From Enterovirga rhinocerotis (GTDB lineage Bacteria; Pseudomonadota; Alphaproteobacteria; Rhizobiales; Beijerinckiaceae): 64,000 nucleotides of DNA. Shown here one piece after another: positions 42,904 to 51,001 of this stretch (positions are counted from its first letter, which is position 1; every line of letters begins with the position of its first letter). A program made the position numbers and the translations under genes. The stretch is from positions 62,001 through 126,000 of the forward strand of contig NZ_SNZR01000011.1 of assembly GCF_004363955.1 (NCBI RefSeq). Direction: 5' to 3'. Under the pieces are notes generated by a model, which was given only the letters and a program-made list of their open reading frames with translations, did not search any database and was not told where the DNA came from.

Positions 42904-43721
42904 GTGCGGCGCTCGCCGCACCGTCGCGGGTGGGCCCGGCGATCGGGGAGCGCCGGAGGCTGCGCGCCGATGGCCTGGTCCCGGTGCTCCTCGCGATCGG
43001 TGGCCTCTCCGCGCTGCTCCTCGCTTGGTGGGTCGGGACGGAGCTTCTTCCGGCCCCGGCGAGCTTCGTGCGGCGCTTCTCGCCGCTCGCGGCCTTCGCG
43101 GCTCTCGCCAAGCTCGTCGGTGGCCCCGATCTGGCGCTTCACATCGCGACGAGCCTTCGCCGCGTCGCGGTCGGTCTCGCCGTCGCCCTCGCCATCGGCG
43201 TGCCGCTCGGCCTCGCGGTCGGGCGCTTCCGGCTCGTCGACGCCGCGACGGCGCCGTCCTTCCAGTTCCTGCGGATGATCTCGCCGCTCTCCTGGATGCC
43301 CATCGCCGTGATGTTGTTCGGCGTCGGCGACCGGCCGATCTACTTCCTCCTCGCCTTCGCGGCCGTCTGGCCGATCCTCCTCAACACCGCCGCCGGCGTG
43401 CGCCAGCTCGATCCGCAATGGCTGCAGGTGGCGCAGAGCGTCTCGGCGACGCGCTGGGAGACGCTGCGCAGCGTCATCCTGCCGGGCATCCTCGGGCAGA
43501 TCCTGACGGGGCTCCGGCTGGCCATCGGGATCGTCTGGATCGTGCTCGTCCCCTGCGAGATGCTGGGGGTCTCGGCCGGGCTCGGCTACTTCATCCTCGA
43601 TACGCGCGATCGTCTCGCCTATGACGAGCTGACCGCGACCGTTCTCGTCATCGGGCTCCTCGGCTTCCTCCTCGATGCCGCTGCGCGCCTCGCGGCGCGG
43701 CTCTGGAGCCGGGGCGGATGA
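42900..43721 (+). CDS. ABC importer permease (SsuC/NrtB type)
   Basis: A 273-residue permease with six hydrophobic segments; the GTG start overlaps the binding-protein stop by four bases. Typical features are TSLRRVAVGLAVALAIGVPLGLAVG, FQFLRMISPLSWMPIAVMLFG and the docking loop SVSATRWETLRSVILPGILG, followed by WIVLVPCEMLG. It completes the importer with the ATPase and binding protein of the same operon. Confidence 0.88.
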   Translation: MSAALAAPSRVGPAIGERRRLRADGLVPVLLAIGGLSALLLAWWVGTELLPAPASFVRRFSPLAAFAALAKLVGGPDLALHIATSLRRVAVGLAVALAIGVPLGLAVGRFRLVDAATAPSFQFLRMISPLSWMPIAVMLFGVGDRPIYFLLAFAAVWPILLNTAAGVRQLDPQWLQVAQSVSATRWETLRSVILPGILGQILTGLRLAIGIVWIVLVPCEMLGVSAGLGYFILDTRDRLAYDELTATVLVIGLLGFLLDAAARLAARLWSRGG

Positions 43722-43747
43722 CGATGTCGCCGTGAGCAGGGACTGAC

Positions 43748-44908
43748 ATGGGCGAGCATCAACCGGGTTTTGGGCGGACCGATCTCTTCGGGATCCCTGA
43801 CGGCATCACCTACCTGAACGCGGCGGGCGTCTCGCCGATCCCGCGGCCCGTCCGCGAGGCCGGAGCCGCGGGCGTCGAGCGGAAGGCCGCGCCCTGGGAA
43901 TTGTCGCGGGCGAGCTTCTACGACATCGTGGAGGAGGCGCGCGTCGCCGCATCGAGCCTGATCGGCTGCAGGCCCGGCGACATCGCCATCGTGGGCTCAG
44001 CCAGCTACGGCATCGCCACCGCCTGCCGGAACCTGCCTCTGCCGGCCGGGACGGCCGTCGTCACCATCGCCGAGGAGCATCCGTCCCCGGTCTATGCCTG
44101 GATCCGTGCGGCGGAGGCGGCGGGGGCAGTCCACCACGAGATTCCGCGGCCCGCCGATCACGACTGGACCGCTGCGATCCTCGAGCGGATCGCGAGCCGG
44201 GACCTGCCGCGCGTATCCGTCCTGTCCCTCACCCCGCTCCACTGGAACGACGGCGCGATCCTCGACCTCGCCGCCATCCGCCGTGCCGCGGATACGGTCG
44301 GGGCCAGCCTCGTCGTCGACGGGACGCAGGCGATCGGCGTGCAGCCCTTCCCACTGGCGGAGATCCGGCCGGATTTCCTCGTCTTCCCGACCTATAAGTG
44401 GCTGCTCGGCCCCTACGGCCTCGCCTTTCTCTACGTCGATCCCGAAAGGCAGGCCGGCATTCCGCTCGAGGAACACACCTTCTCGCGGCTGGGGGCCGAT
44501 ACGATCACCAACCATTACGGGCGCGAGCTCCGCTTCATGGACGGCGCCCGCCGCTACGACATGGGTGAGCGTAGCAATTTCGTGACGCTTCCCATGGGCA
44601 TCGCCGGCATGCGCCTTCTTTCCAGCTGGGGCGCGGAGAGGATCTCGGCCTATCTGCGGCCGCTCGCCGGCCGCCTGATCGAGGGTGCGGCCCGGCTCGG
44701 CTTCTCGGCTCCGCCCGCCCACCGCGTCGCAGCGCATCTCGTGGGCCTGCGCCGGGACGGGACGGATGCGGGGGCGATCGCCGGCCGGCTCGCCGAGCGC
44801 GGCATCCATGTCAGCGCGCGGAACGGGGCGATCCGGGTCGCCCCGCATGTCTACAACGACGAGGCCGATATCGATCGCTTCCTCGACGGGCTCGCCGAAT
44901 CCGCCTGA
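43748..44908 (+). CDS. Class V aminotransferase (cysteine desulfurase/isopenicillin epimerase-like)
   Basis: A 386-residue PLP fold-type I enzyme. The N-terminal YLNAAGVSPIPRPV segment, the VDGTQAIGVQPFPL site binding the pyridine ring (Asp191), and the Schiff-base Lys217 in FPTYKWLLGPYG are clear. A cysteine in the mobile loop, as needed for desulfurases, is not evident, so a lyase, epimerase or aminotransferase is more likely. It follows the Nrt/Ssu-type importer by 26 bp and probably acts on the imported compound. Its last 58 bp overlap the convergent fused permease gene. Confidence 0.85.
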   Translation: MGEHQPGFGRTDLFGIPDGITYLNAAGVSPIPRPVREAGAAGVERKAAPWELSRASFYDIVEEARVAASSLIGCRPGDIAIVGSASYGIATACRNLPLPAGTAVVTIAEEHPSPVYAWIRAAEAAGAVHHEIPRPADHDWTAAILERIASRDLPRVSVLSLTPLHWNDGAILDLAAIRRAADTVGASLVVDGTQAIGVQPFPLAEIRPDFLVFPTYKWLLGPYGLAFLYVDPERQAGIPLEEHTFSRLGADTITNHYGRELRFMDGARRYDMGERSNFVTLPMGIAGMRLLSSWGAERISAYLRPLAGRLIEGAARLGFSAPPAHRVAAHLVGLRRDGTDAGAIAGRLAERGIHVSARNGAIRVAPHVYNDEADIDRFLDGLAESA

Positions 44909-46875
44909 CGCTCGAGGCGGCGGGCGAACCGCGCGATCGGGAAGCAGAGCGAGAAATAGGTCGCCGCGAGCACGAGATAGACCTCCGTCGCGTAGCGCAT
45001 CCAGGCAGGATCCGCGACGGCGGCCTTCGCGGCGCCCGTCAGGTCGAAGATGCCGACGATGACGACGAGCGAGGTGTCCTTGATCGCTGCGACATAGACG
45101 TTCACGGCCGCCGGCGTCGCGATCCGGATCGCCTGCGGCAGGATCACGCTGACGAAGGCGGCGCGCTCGGACAGGCCCAGCGCCCGCGCGGCGGCCCATT
45201 GGCCTTCCGGGACCGAGCGCAGGGCCCCGCGCAGGACTTCCGCGAGGTTCACCGTCGCGAGGATGGCCACCGCGACGAAGGCCCGGAACAGCTTCGGCAC
45301 GTCCGCGGCGGCCGGCGCCAGTTGCGGCAGGAGGAGGTCCGCCGCGAGGAGGATCGTGACGAGCGGGACCGCCCGGAAGACCTCGATGACGATGCGGGCT
45401 GGCCAAGCGAGGCCGGGCGACGGCGACATGCGCGCGACCGCGAGGGCGAGCGCCGCGGCCGATGCCGTCCCTGCCACCACCGCCGAGAGGAACACCGTCA
45501 GCGAGAGGCCGCCCCAGAGATCGCTCCGGACCACCGGCAGGCCGAGGCCGCCGCCGAGGAGCCAGAGCGGGGCCAGCAAGCCGAACGCGGCGCCGCCGAA
45601 GACGATCGCGGGCCGCCCTCGTCCGATCCAGAGGACCGGCAGCATGGCGGGAACGAGCAGCGCCGCGAGGGCCGGACGCCATGTCTCGCCCGCCGGATAG
45701 AGCCCGACGAGAAGAAGGCGGGCCTTCTCGGCGACCACCGCCCAGCAGGCGCCTGCCGCATCCGCGCAGGCGCCCGGCGGCCCCGACCAGACCGCGTCGA
45801 CGAGGGCCCAGCGCAAGGCGGCCCACACCCAGCTCGCGAGGAGCGCCGCGACGAGGAGCGCGATCGCGACCTCGACGAGTGTCCAGCGGCGGGGCTCCGC
45901 CGCGATGCGCGGTTCGACCGAAAGCCGTCCCGCCGCCTTCGGTGCGATGCGTTCAACGACGAGGCCGAGAAGGACGTTGACGGCGAGGAAGACGATCGCG
46001 GTGATCAGCAGCCCTTCGAGGGCGCGGCCGTTGCGGTTCACGACGGTCGCGAGCGTGCCGACGAAATCGGGAAAGCCGATCGCGACGGCCAGGGAGGTGT
46101 TCTTGAGCAGGCCGAGGACCTGGACGGCGACGGACGGCGTCGCGAAGCCGAGCGCCTGAGGCAGCACGATCCGGCGGAACGTCAGCCAGGGTCCGAAGGA
46201 GAGCGCCCGCGCCGCGTTCCATTGGCCGAGCGGCACGGCCCGGATTCCGGCGCGGAAGATCTCGGCGAGATAACAGCCGTGGAACAGCGCGAGCCCACCG
46301 ACCAGCACCGTGAGCTCCGGGGACAGCGACAGGCCGCCGGTGATGTTGAAGCCGGAGAGGTGCGGCCATTCGATCCCCTGCGCAGTCGGCCAGGGCAGGA
46401 AGAGGCCGCGGTTGCAGACGAGGATTCCCGGCAGGATTTCGATCGCCTGCCTCGGCCCCGGCAGCGTCTGAGTGACGATCGCGTACCAGAGGAAGAGCTG
46501 CAGCAGGACGGGCGTGTTCCTGATCGCTTCCACCAGCACGGTCGCGGGCCAGGCGATCGGCCTCACGGACGCGCTTCTCGCGAGCGCGAGCACGATGCCG
46601 ATCGGCAGCGCGAGCGCGGCGGCCGAGAGTGCGGCGACGAGCGTGTTCGCGAGGCCCGCCAGCAGGACGCGCCAGACGGGATCGCTCGCCTCGACATGGA
46701 GCGGCGACTCGGCGATCTGAAATCCCGCCCGCTCCCAGAGAAAGTCGAGGCGCAGCAGGGACCAGGATGAGGACAGCCCCGGTCCCAGCGTCGCTGCGGC
46801 GACGAGGGCCGCCGCCAGAGCGAGGATCGCGAGAGCCGTGCGGCGCCGCCCTGCGAGGGCGGCGCGGCCGATCAT
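44851..46875 (-). CDS. Fused amino-acid ABC permease (AapQ-AapM in one polypeptide)
   Basis: A 674-residue protein started at the ATG at 46875, which overlaps the binding-protein stop (ATGA). The first half (about 1-320) matches AapQ: NTPVLLQLFLWYAIVTQTLP, the AapQ-specific insertion IEWPHLSGFNITGGLSLSPE, and docking loop GQWNAARALSFGPWLTFRRI. The second half (about 340-674) matches AapM, including a periplasmic insertion CADAAGACWAVVAEKAR and docking loop GQWAAARALGLSERAAF. In rhizobia these are normally two genes followed by the ATPase aapP. Here no stop separates them, and no ATPase gene follows. The 3' end overlaps the convergent class V aminotransferase gene. Confidence 0.88.
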   Translation of the reverse strand: MIGRAALAGRRRTALAILALAAALVAAATLGPGLSSSWSLLRLDFLWERAGFQIAESPLHVEASDPVWRVLLAGLANTLVAALSAAALALPIGIVLALARSASVRPIAWPATVLVEAIRNTPVLLQLFLWYAIVTQTLPGPRQAIEILPGILVCNRGLFLPWPTAQGIEWPHLSGFNITGGLSLSPELTVLVGGLALFHGCYLAEIFRAGIRAVPLGQWNAARALSFGPWLTFRRIVLPQALGFATPSVAVQVLGLLKNTSLAVAIGFPDFVGTLATVVNRNGRALEGLLITAIVFLAVNVLLGLVVERIAPKAAGRLSVEPRIAAEPRRWTLVEVAIALLVAALLASWVWAALRWALVDAVWSGPPGACADAAGACWAVVAEKARLLLVGLYPAGETWRPALAALLVPAMLPVLWIGRGRPAIVFGGAAFGLLAPLWLLGGGLGLPVVRSDLWGGLSLTVFLSAVVAGTASAAALALAVARMSPSPGLAWPARIVIEVFRAVPLVTILLAADLLLPQLAPAAADVPKLFRAFVAVAILATVNLAEVLRGALRSVPEGQWAAARALGLSERAAFVSVILPQAIRIATPAAVNVYVAAIKDTSLVVIVGIFDLTGAAKAAVADPAWMRYATEVYLVLAATYFSLCFPIARFARRLERQADSASPSRKRSISASSL

Positions 46876-47897
46876 TGGAAGGGGGGCGAGTAGAGGAGGC
46901 CGCCCTTGTTCCAGAGCGCGTTCTGCCCGCGCTCGAGGCCGAGCTTGGTCGCGGGACCGAGGTTGCGATCGAAGATCTCGCCGTAATTGCCGACGCTCGC
47001 GATCACGCGGGCGCCCCAGCTCTCGTCGAGGCCGAAGGCCTTCCCGATGCCGGGCGAGACGCCGAGAAGCCGCTGCACCGACGGGTTCTTCGACTGCTTC
47101 TGGGCCTCGACATTCGCGCTCGTGACGCCGAGTTCCTCGGCCTCGATCAAGAGGTTCAGCGTCCACCGCGCGACGGCGAACCATTGCGCGTCGTCCGCGC
47201 GCACGACGGGCGACAGCGGGGACTTCGTGATGCGCTCGGGCAGGATCGCGAAATCCTCGACCTTCCCCGCCCGCGAGGCGCGGCTCGCCGACAGGGTAGA
47301 GGCGTCCGACAGGTAGACGTCGCAGCGACCGGCATAGAAGGCCGATTCCAGCTCGGGCAGGCTCTCGATCACCACCGATTTGAACTTCATGCCATTGGCC
47401 GAGAAGTAGTCGACGAGGTTCTGCTCGTTGACCGTGCCGGGCTGCACGCAGACGGTGGCGCCGCCGAGCTGCTTGGCGCTCGTGACCCCGAGCTTCTTCG
47501 GCACCATGAAGGCCTGGCCGTCATAGAAGATCGTGCCGACGAAGGAGACGCCGAGCGAGGCGTCGCGGGTCGAGGTCCAGGTCGTGTTGCGGGACAGGAC
47601 GTCGATCTCGCCGTTCTGCAGGACGGCGAAGCGCTGCGCCGAGCTCACGGGAACGAAGCGCACCTTGTCGGCGGCGCCGAGAACGGCGGCGGCGAGCGCC
47701 TTGCAGTAATCGACGTCGAGCCCCGACCACCGCCCGTTCGAATCGGGCAGCGACAGGCCGGCCGAGCCCTGGCTCACGCCGCAGACGAGCTCACCCCTCG
47801 CGCGGATCTTATCGACGGTCGGACCGGCCAGAGCCGCGGCAGACGCGGCGATGCCGCCCAGCGCGAAGGCGGCGGCAGCGAGGAAGCGATGTCTCAT
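46872..47897 (-). CDS. Amino-acid ABC binding protein (AapJ-like)
   Basis: A 341-residue periplasmic protein with a Sec signal (RHRFLAAAAFALGGIAASAA, cleavage near ALAGP). The mature part starts VDKIRARGELVCGVSQGSAG, as in general L-amino-acid binding proteins, with GRWSGLDVDYCKALAAAVLG and NGEIDVLSRNTTWTSTRD, all AapJ hallmarks. VQPGTVNEQNLVDYF and GRCDVYLSDASTL belong to the second lobe. It is translationally coupled to the fused permease gene. AapJ-type systems import a broad range of L-amino acids. Confidence 0.9.
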   Translation of the reverse strand: MRHRFLAAAAFALGGIAASAAALAGPTVDKIRARGELVCGVSQGSAGLSLPDSNGRWSGLDVDYCKALAAAVLGAADKVRFVPVSSAQRFAVLQNGEIDVLSRNTTWTSTRDASLGVSFVGTIFYDGQAFMVPKKLGVTSAKQLGGATVCVQPGTVNEQNLVDYFSANGMKFKSVVIESLPELESAFYAGRCDVYLSDASTLSASRASRAGKVEDFAILPERITKSPLSPVVRADDAQWFAVARWTLNLLIEAEELGVTSANVEAQKQSKNPSVQRLLGVSPGIGKAFGLDESWGARVIASVGNYGEIFDRNLGPATKLGLERGQNALWNKGGLLYSPPFQ

Positions 47898-48171
47898 GAA
47901 GGGGTTTTCTCCAGGACCACCGGGCGGGCCGTGGGCTTCCGGTAATTCGAACGGCTGCGAAGCTCGCCGAGCCGGCGAAGCTGTCGTCTTCGCTCGCTAT
48001 CAAAGTCCCGGATTCTTGGAAACCCGTCTCAGCTTCCGGCCGTCCGTTTTACAGAACTCTCGCGGGGCGGCCGATCGGCGATTTCGACGCTCGCGCCAAG
48101 CCTCGGCGAGCTGCTCTCGTAGCGCGCTCGCCGATGCTGCAGCGAAGCCCGTCCCGCCGCCGCCCGCCCGC
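47898..48171 (-). promoter_or_regulatory. Gap between the RTX gene and the amino-acid binding-protein gene
   Basis: No gene was seen in this 274-bp stretch. It lies upstream of the minus-strand binding-protein gene and downstream of the RTX gene, so it should hold the promoter of the former and the terminator of the latter. Short direct copies of CGAAGCT near 47957 and 47976 are the only repeats noticed, and their meaning is unclear. Confidence 0.25.
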
Positions 48172-49674
48172 TCAGATGACGATGTCGAAATGCGCGGCGG
48201 TGAGGGTGGGGTTGGTCGTGAGGACGGCGATGAGCTGCGGGGCTTCGTCCCGGCCGGAGCCGTCGGCATCGTAATAGAGATGCCCCTTGCTCTCGACATA
48301 GAGGAACCGATCCGTCGCCGAGGTCGCCCGGCCCGTGGTGCTCAGCACGAATTGCTCGGGCGTGAGCTCGTCCCCCGCGATCAGGCCGCCGCCGAAGAGG
48401 GAGGCGCTGATCTGGAGGGTGTCCTCGCCCGCGACGAAGTCGCGGATCATGTCGCGGTCGGCCGTCGTCGCGGTGAGGACGAAGGTGTCGGCGCCGATCC
48501 CGCCATACAGGTTGTCGATGCCCGCGCCGCCGATCAGCGTGTCGTTGCCCGCGCCGCCGCGGAGCGTGTCGCGCCCGCCCCCGCCGAAGAGGACGTTGTC
48601 GCCCCCGTTGCCCTGGAGGACGTTGTCGAGGTTGTTGCCGGTCGCGGTGGTGACGCCGTCGCGCAGGATCAGGCGCTCGACCGAGACGTCGTCGGCGAGG
48701 ACGTAGCCGTCGACGCTGAGGAAGGCGGTGTCGTAGCCCTCGCCGGCGACCTCGATGATGGAGTCGCCGAGATCGTCGATGTAGTAGGTGTCGTTGCCGG
48801 TGCCGCCGATGAGGATGTCCGCGCCGCCCCGCCCGTCGAGCCGGTCGTCGCCGGCCCCGCCCGAGAGGGTGTTCGCGCCGCTATTGCCCATCAGGATGTT
48901 GTCGAGCTCGTTGCCCGTGCCGCTGAGATCGGCGCTTCCCATCAGGAAGAGGTTCTCGACGTTGTCGCCAAGGACATAGCCGTCGAGCGTCGTGCGGACC
49001 TGGTCGATCCCTTCGCCGGCGAGTTCCACGACGACGTCGCCGACATTGTCGACAAAGAAGATGTCGTTGCCGGTGCCGCCCCGCATGGTATCCGCGCCGA
49101 GGCCGCCGTCGAGGCGATCATCGCCCGCGCCGCCCTCCAGCAGATTGGCTGCGCCGTCGCCAACCAGGACATCACCAAAGGCGCTGCCGCGGACGTTTTC
49201 GATCGAGGAGAAGGTGTCACCGGCGGCATCGCCGGACATGCCCGACCACATGCTCGGATCAAGAAAGACGGCCACTCCGCCGCTGGCGTGCTCGTAGCTC
49301 ACCGTGTCCATGCCATCCCCGCCGTCGAGCGTATCGCCTCCCGCACCGCCTTCGAGGACATCGTCTTCGATTCCGCCGCGCAGAATGTCGGCGTAAGCCC
49401 CCCCAATCAAACGAGTGGAGACAATCGAATCCGACAGATCAATGAAAAGCCCATACGACGCTGTGCTCGGCGCATATATGTCGGTTCCAGTGCTTCCGTT
49501 ATTGCGGATATGAAAAACCGTAAGCCTGAGAACATCGACGGGCGTGTCGGACGAGAAACTAGGGGAATATTTGTAGGGACCGACGTATATAAAATTGTAA
49601 TTCATTGGCATCGAGTAAGATGCGGACTGTGATGGATCGTAATCCCTGCCATATGTGAACGAAACCGATCCCAT
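48172..49674 (-). CDS. RTX calcium-binding repeat protein
   Basis: A 500-residue acidic protein whose ATG at 49674 follows a GGGAGGGGGG ribosome site. Residues from about 85 to 415 contain several blocks of GGxGxDxLx nonapeptides, for example LEGGAGGDTLDGGDGMDT, LSGGAGDDRLDGRGGADIL and LRGGAGNDTLIGGAGIDN, that fold into calcium-loaded beta rolls. Repeated linkers of the type GDNVENLFLMGSADLSGTGN lie between them. The C-terminal region after the last repeat, with DMIRDFVAGEDTLQI, resembles type I secretion signals; no N-terminal signal peptide is present. The first ~85 residues (Tyr- and Ser-rich) are unfamiliar and come from AT-richer DNA. Type I secretion genes are not in the window. Confidence 0.85.
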   Translation of the reverse strand: MGSVSFTYGRDYDPSQSASYSMPMNYNFIYVGPYKYSPSFSSDTPVDVLRLTVFHIRNNGSTGTDIYAPSTASYGLFIDLSDSIVSTRLIGGAYADILRGGIEDDVLEGGAGGDTLDGGDGMDTVSYEHASGGVAVFLDPSMWSGMSGDAAGDTFSSIENVRGSAFGDVLVGDGAANLLEGGAGDDRLDGGLGADTMRGGTGNDIFFVDNVGDVVVELAGEGIDQVRTTLDGYVLGDNVENLFLMGSADLSGTGNELDNILMGNSGANTLSGGAGDDRLDGRGGADILIGGTGNDTYYIDDLGDSIIEVAGEGYDTAFLSVDGYVLADDVSVERLILRDGVTTATGNNLDNVLQGNGGDNVLFGGGGRDTLRGGAGNDTLIGGAGIDNLYGGIGADTFVLTATTADRDMIRDFVAGEDTLQISASLFGGGLIAGDELTPEQFVLSTTGRATSATDRFLYVESKGHLYYDADGSGRDEAPQLIAVLTTNPTLTAAHFDIVI

Positions 49675-49988
49675 CGAGCCCCCCTCCCGGCATGAGGGCC
49701 ACGCCCCCGCATAACGGGGCTCACCCACGCCGCCACGGGTTGAAATGTCTATCTTCTGGCGCGGATTATTTGATCGGCCGGCTTGATTTGGGAAAATTGT
49801 ACGAAGGACGACCGGGGCCAGCCCGGCCGCCCCGAGAGCGCCCGCTTCGATCTCTGGGGCGGGCGCTTACGGGATCGCCGCGGCGCCAACTCGATCGGCA
49901 GACCCTCCGGCACGGGGGGGCCACGCGCCTCGAACGGCGCCTCGCCTCTCGTGATGATGGGCCAGAGCTTGTGCAGGATGTTGCACTC
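49675..49988. other. Non-coding or decayed stretch upstream of the RTX gene
   Basis: No intact gene is supported here. On the minus strand the frame of the neighbouring decayed gene continues past its second stop as ECNILHKLWPIITRGEAPFE and further to 49749, so part of this stretch may be the remains of the same gene or of a second one. The region also has to contain the RTX promoter. Confidence 0.3.
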
Positions 49989-50303
49989 CTAGCGGATGAC
50001 GATCCGATAGGCCGAAGGGCCGGCGGCGAAGGTCCGCGGGATCGGGAGAGCCCGGCGCATGGCGGCGTCCGGCACCGCGCGGCCTGTCGAGACGGACAGC
50101 GTCTTGCCCTTGGCCGCATCCGTGACCGCGTTGACGCCGAAATCGAGGACGTTGGTCAGGAGGCGCTCGATCAGCTACGCGGTCACGAAGCGCTGGAGCC
50201 AGGGGAACAGGCGCGCGGCCTGTGCCGCGATCCAGGCGCCGAGGAGCCCGATCAGTGGCACCAAAAGCGGGAGGACCAAGCTGTCGACGATGCGACCGTC
50301 CAT
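49989..50303 (-). pseudogene. Decayed gene with an in-frame amber stop (small membrane/holin-like protein)
   Basis: From an ATG at 50303 the minus strand reads MDGRIVDSLVLPLLVPLIGL, then LGAWIAAQAARLFPWLQRFVTA, then a TAG at 50175-50177, then in the same frame LIERLLTNVLDFGVNAVTDA and AKGKTLSVSTGRAVPD, ending at a second TAG at 49989-49991. The hydrophobic N-terminus plus the TKGKT-like segment recall small phage-associated or holin-like proteins of Hyphomicrobiales, from memory only. The coding character on both sides of the first TAG suggests a nonsense mutation. After the second TAG the frame again looks protein-like, so the original protein may have been longer. Confidence 0.45.
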
Positions 50304-50382
50304 TCGCCCGAGGGGATGGCGACAAGCGGCGGGTTAGGCTCGCCCTGCTCAGCCGAACATGCGGCGAGGCGGATGTCGTAGC

Positions 50383-50640
50383 ATGACGACGAACAAATCG
50401 ATGGCTATGGCCGCTCTATGGATTACAATTGGCCCCGCGTGTTACGCGCTCATCTTCTTATACTTCGGTAAGGCTGCAAGAAAAAGACTAGGAGGCGGAT
50501 ATCCAGATCTGTGGTACAAATTGATCAGCGGTTATTATTCTTCGGATAAGGAGATAGGTCCTTTTGTGCGCGCCGCAAATCTGGTTGCAATCGTGATGAT
50601 GGTGGCGTTGCTAGCAATCTTGTCCTGGGTCGTCGGTTGA
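50383..50640 (+). CDS. Small membrane protein of unknown function
   Basis: An 85-residue protein with two hydrophobic segments, AMAALWITIGPACYALIFLY and LVAIVMMVALLAILSWVVG, separated by a basic and aromatic loop (RKRLGGGYPDLWYKLISGYY). The DNA is clearly AT-richer and uses codons such as TTA, ATA and AGA that are rare in the surrounding genes, so it looks recently acquired. The ribosome site is weak. I do not recognise the family. It could be an inner-membrane accessory protein from a mobile element. Confidence 0.5.
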   Translation: MTTNKSMAMAALWITIGPACYALIFLYFGKAARKRLGGGYPDLWYKLISGYYSSDKEIGPFVRAANLVAIVMMVALLAILSWVVG

Positions 50641-51001
50641 GGTGTCGCCGCTGCCGCCCAGCTCGTCGGGCTTCCCGCCGAAGCCGCCGCGATGGTCCGC
50701 GCCCTCGCCAAGTACCTGCCGGAACTACGCTGCCATCGCTCGCAACGGCGGCATCCACGACCAGGTCGATGTCATGCAGACCGGGCCGAACTCTGCGAGA
50801 CCATCGGCCTCAACGATTTCGAGATGCTGGATGCGTCGATCGTCCAGACGATCGTGCCTCAGGTCATGCCGAATGACGAGACGATTTCTGTCTGGGAATG
50901 TGATGGGCGTTGGCACGGCGATGCTGGCGGTCTCCGCTGATGGACCTTCACTTTTCGGCGGCATGCCTTAGATCGCCTCGCAAAAGCTGAGCGGGGTGTC
51001 G
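50641..51001 (+). other. Stretch without a convincing gene; possible frameshifted remnant
   Basis: The plus strand reads AAQLVGLPAEAAAMVRALAK and YLPELR in one frame, and YAAIARNGGIHDQVDVMQ shortly after in another, followed by ETIGLNDFEMLDASIVQTIV in the first frame again. This pattern could be a gene broken by frameshifts, but no family is recognised. The 3' end also contains the leader of the next gene. Confidence 0.25.

Noticed and set aside
44851-47184. Open frame on the minus strand extending 103 codons upstream of the fused permease start
   Set aside because: The extra residues are Arg- and Glu-rich, lie entirely inside the binding-protein gene in another frame, and the ATG at 46875 has the ATGA overlap expected in an operon.
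47957-47983. Short direct CGAAGCT repeats as a possible CRISPR or iteron
   Set aside because: There are only two copies, too short and too few for either; no array structure follows.
49749-50303. Amber codon reassignment or suppression in this organism
   Set aside because: TAG serves as a normal stop for several intact genes in the window, including those ending at 1883, 19724 and 21561, so a local nonsense mutation is simpler.
49692-50381. Plus-strand open frame of 229 codons between the RTX gene and the small membrane protein
   Set aside because: It is antisense to the decayed membrane-type gene, Arg/Gly-rich and without any recognisable domain.
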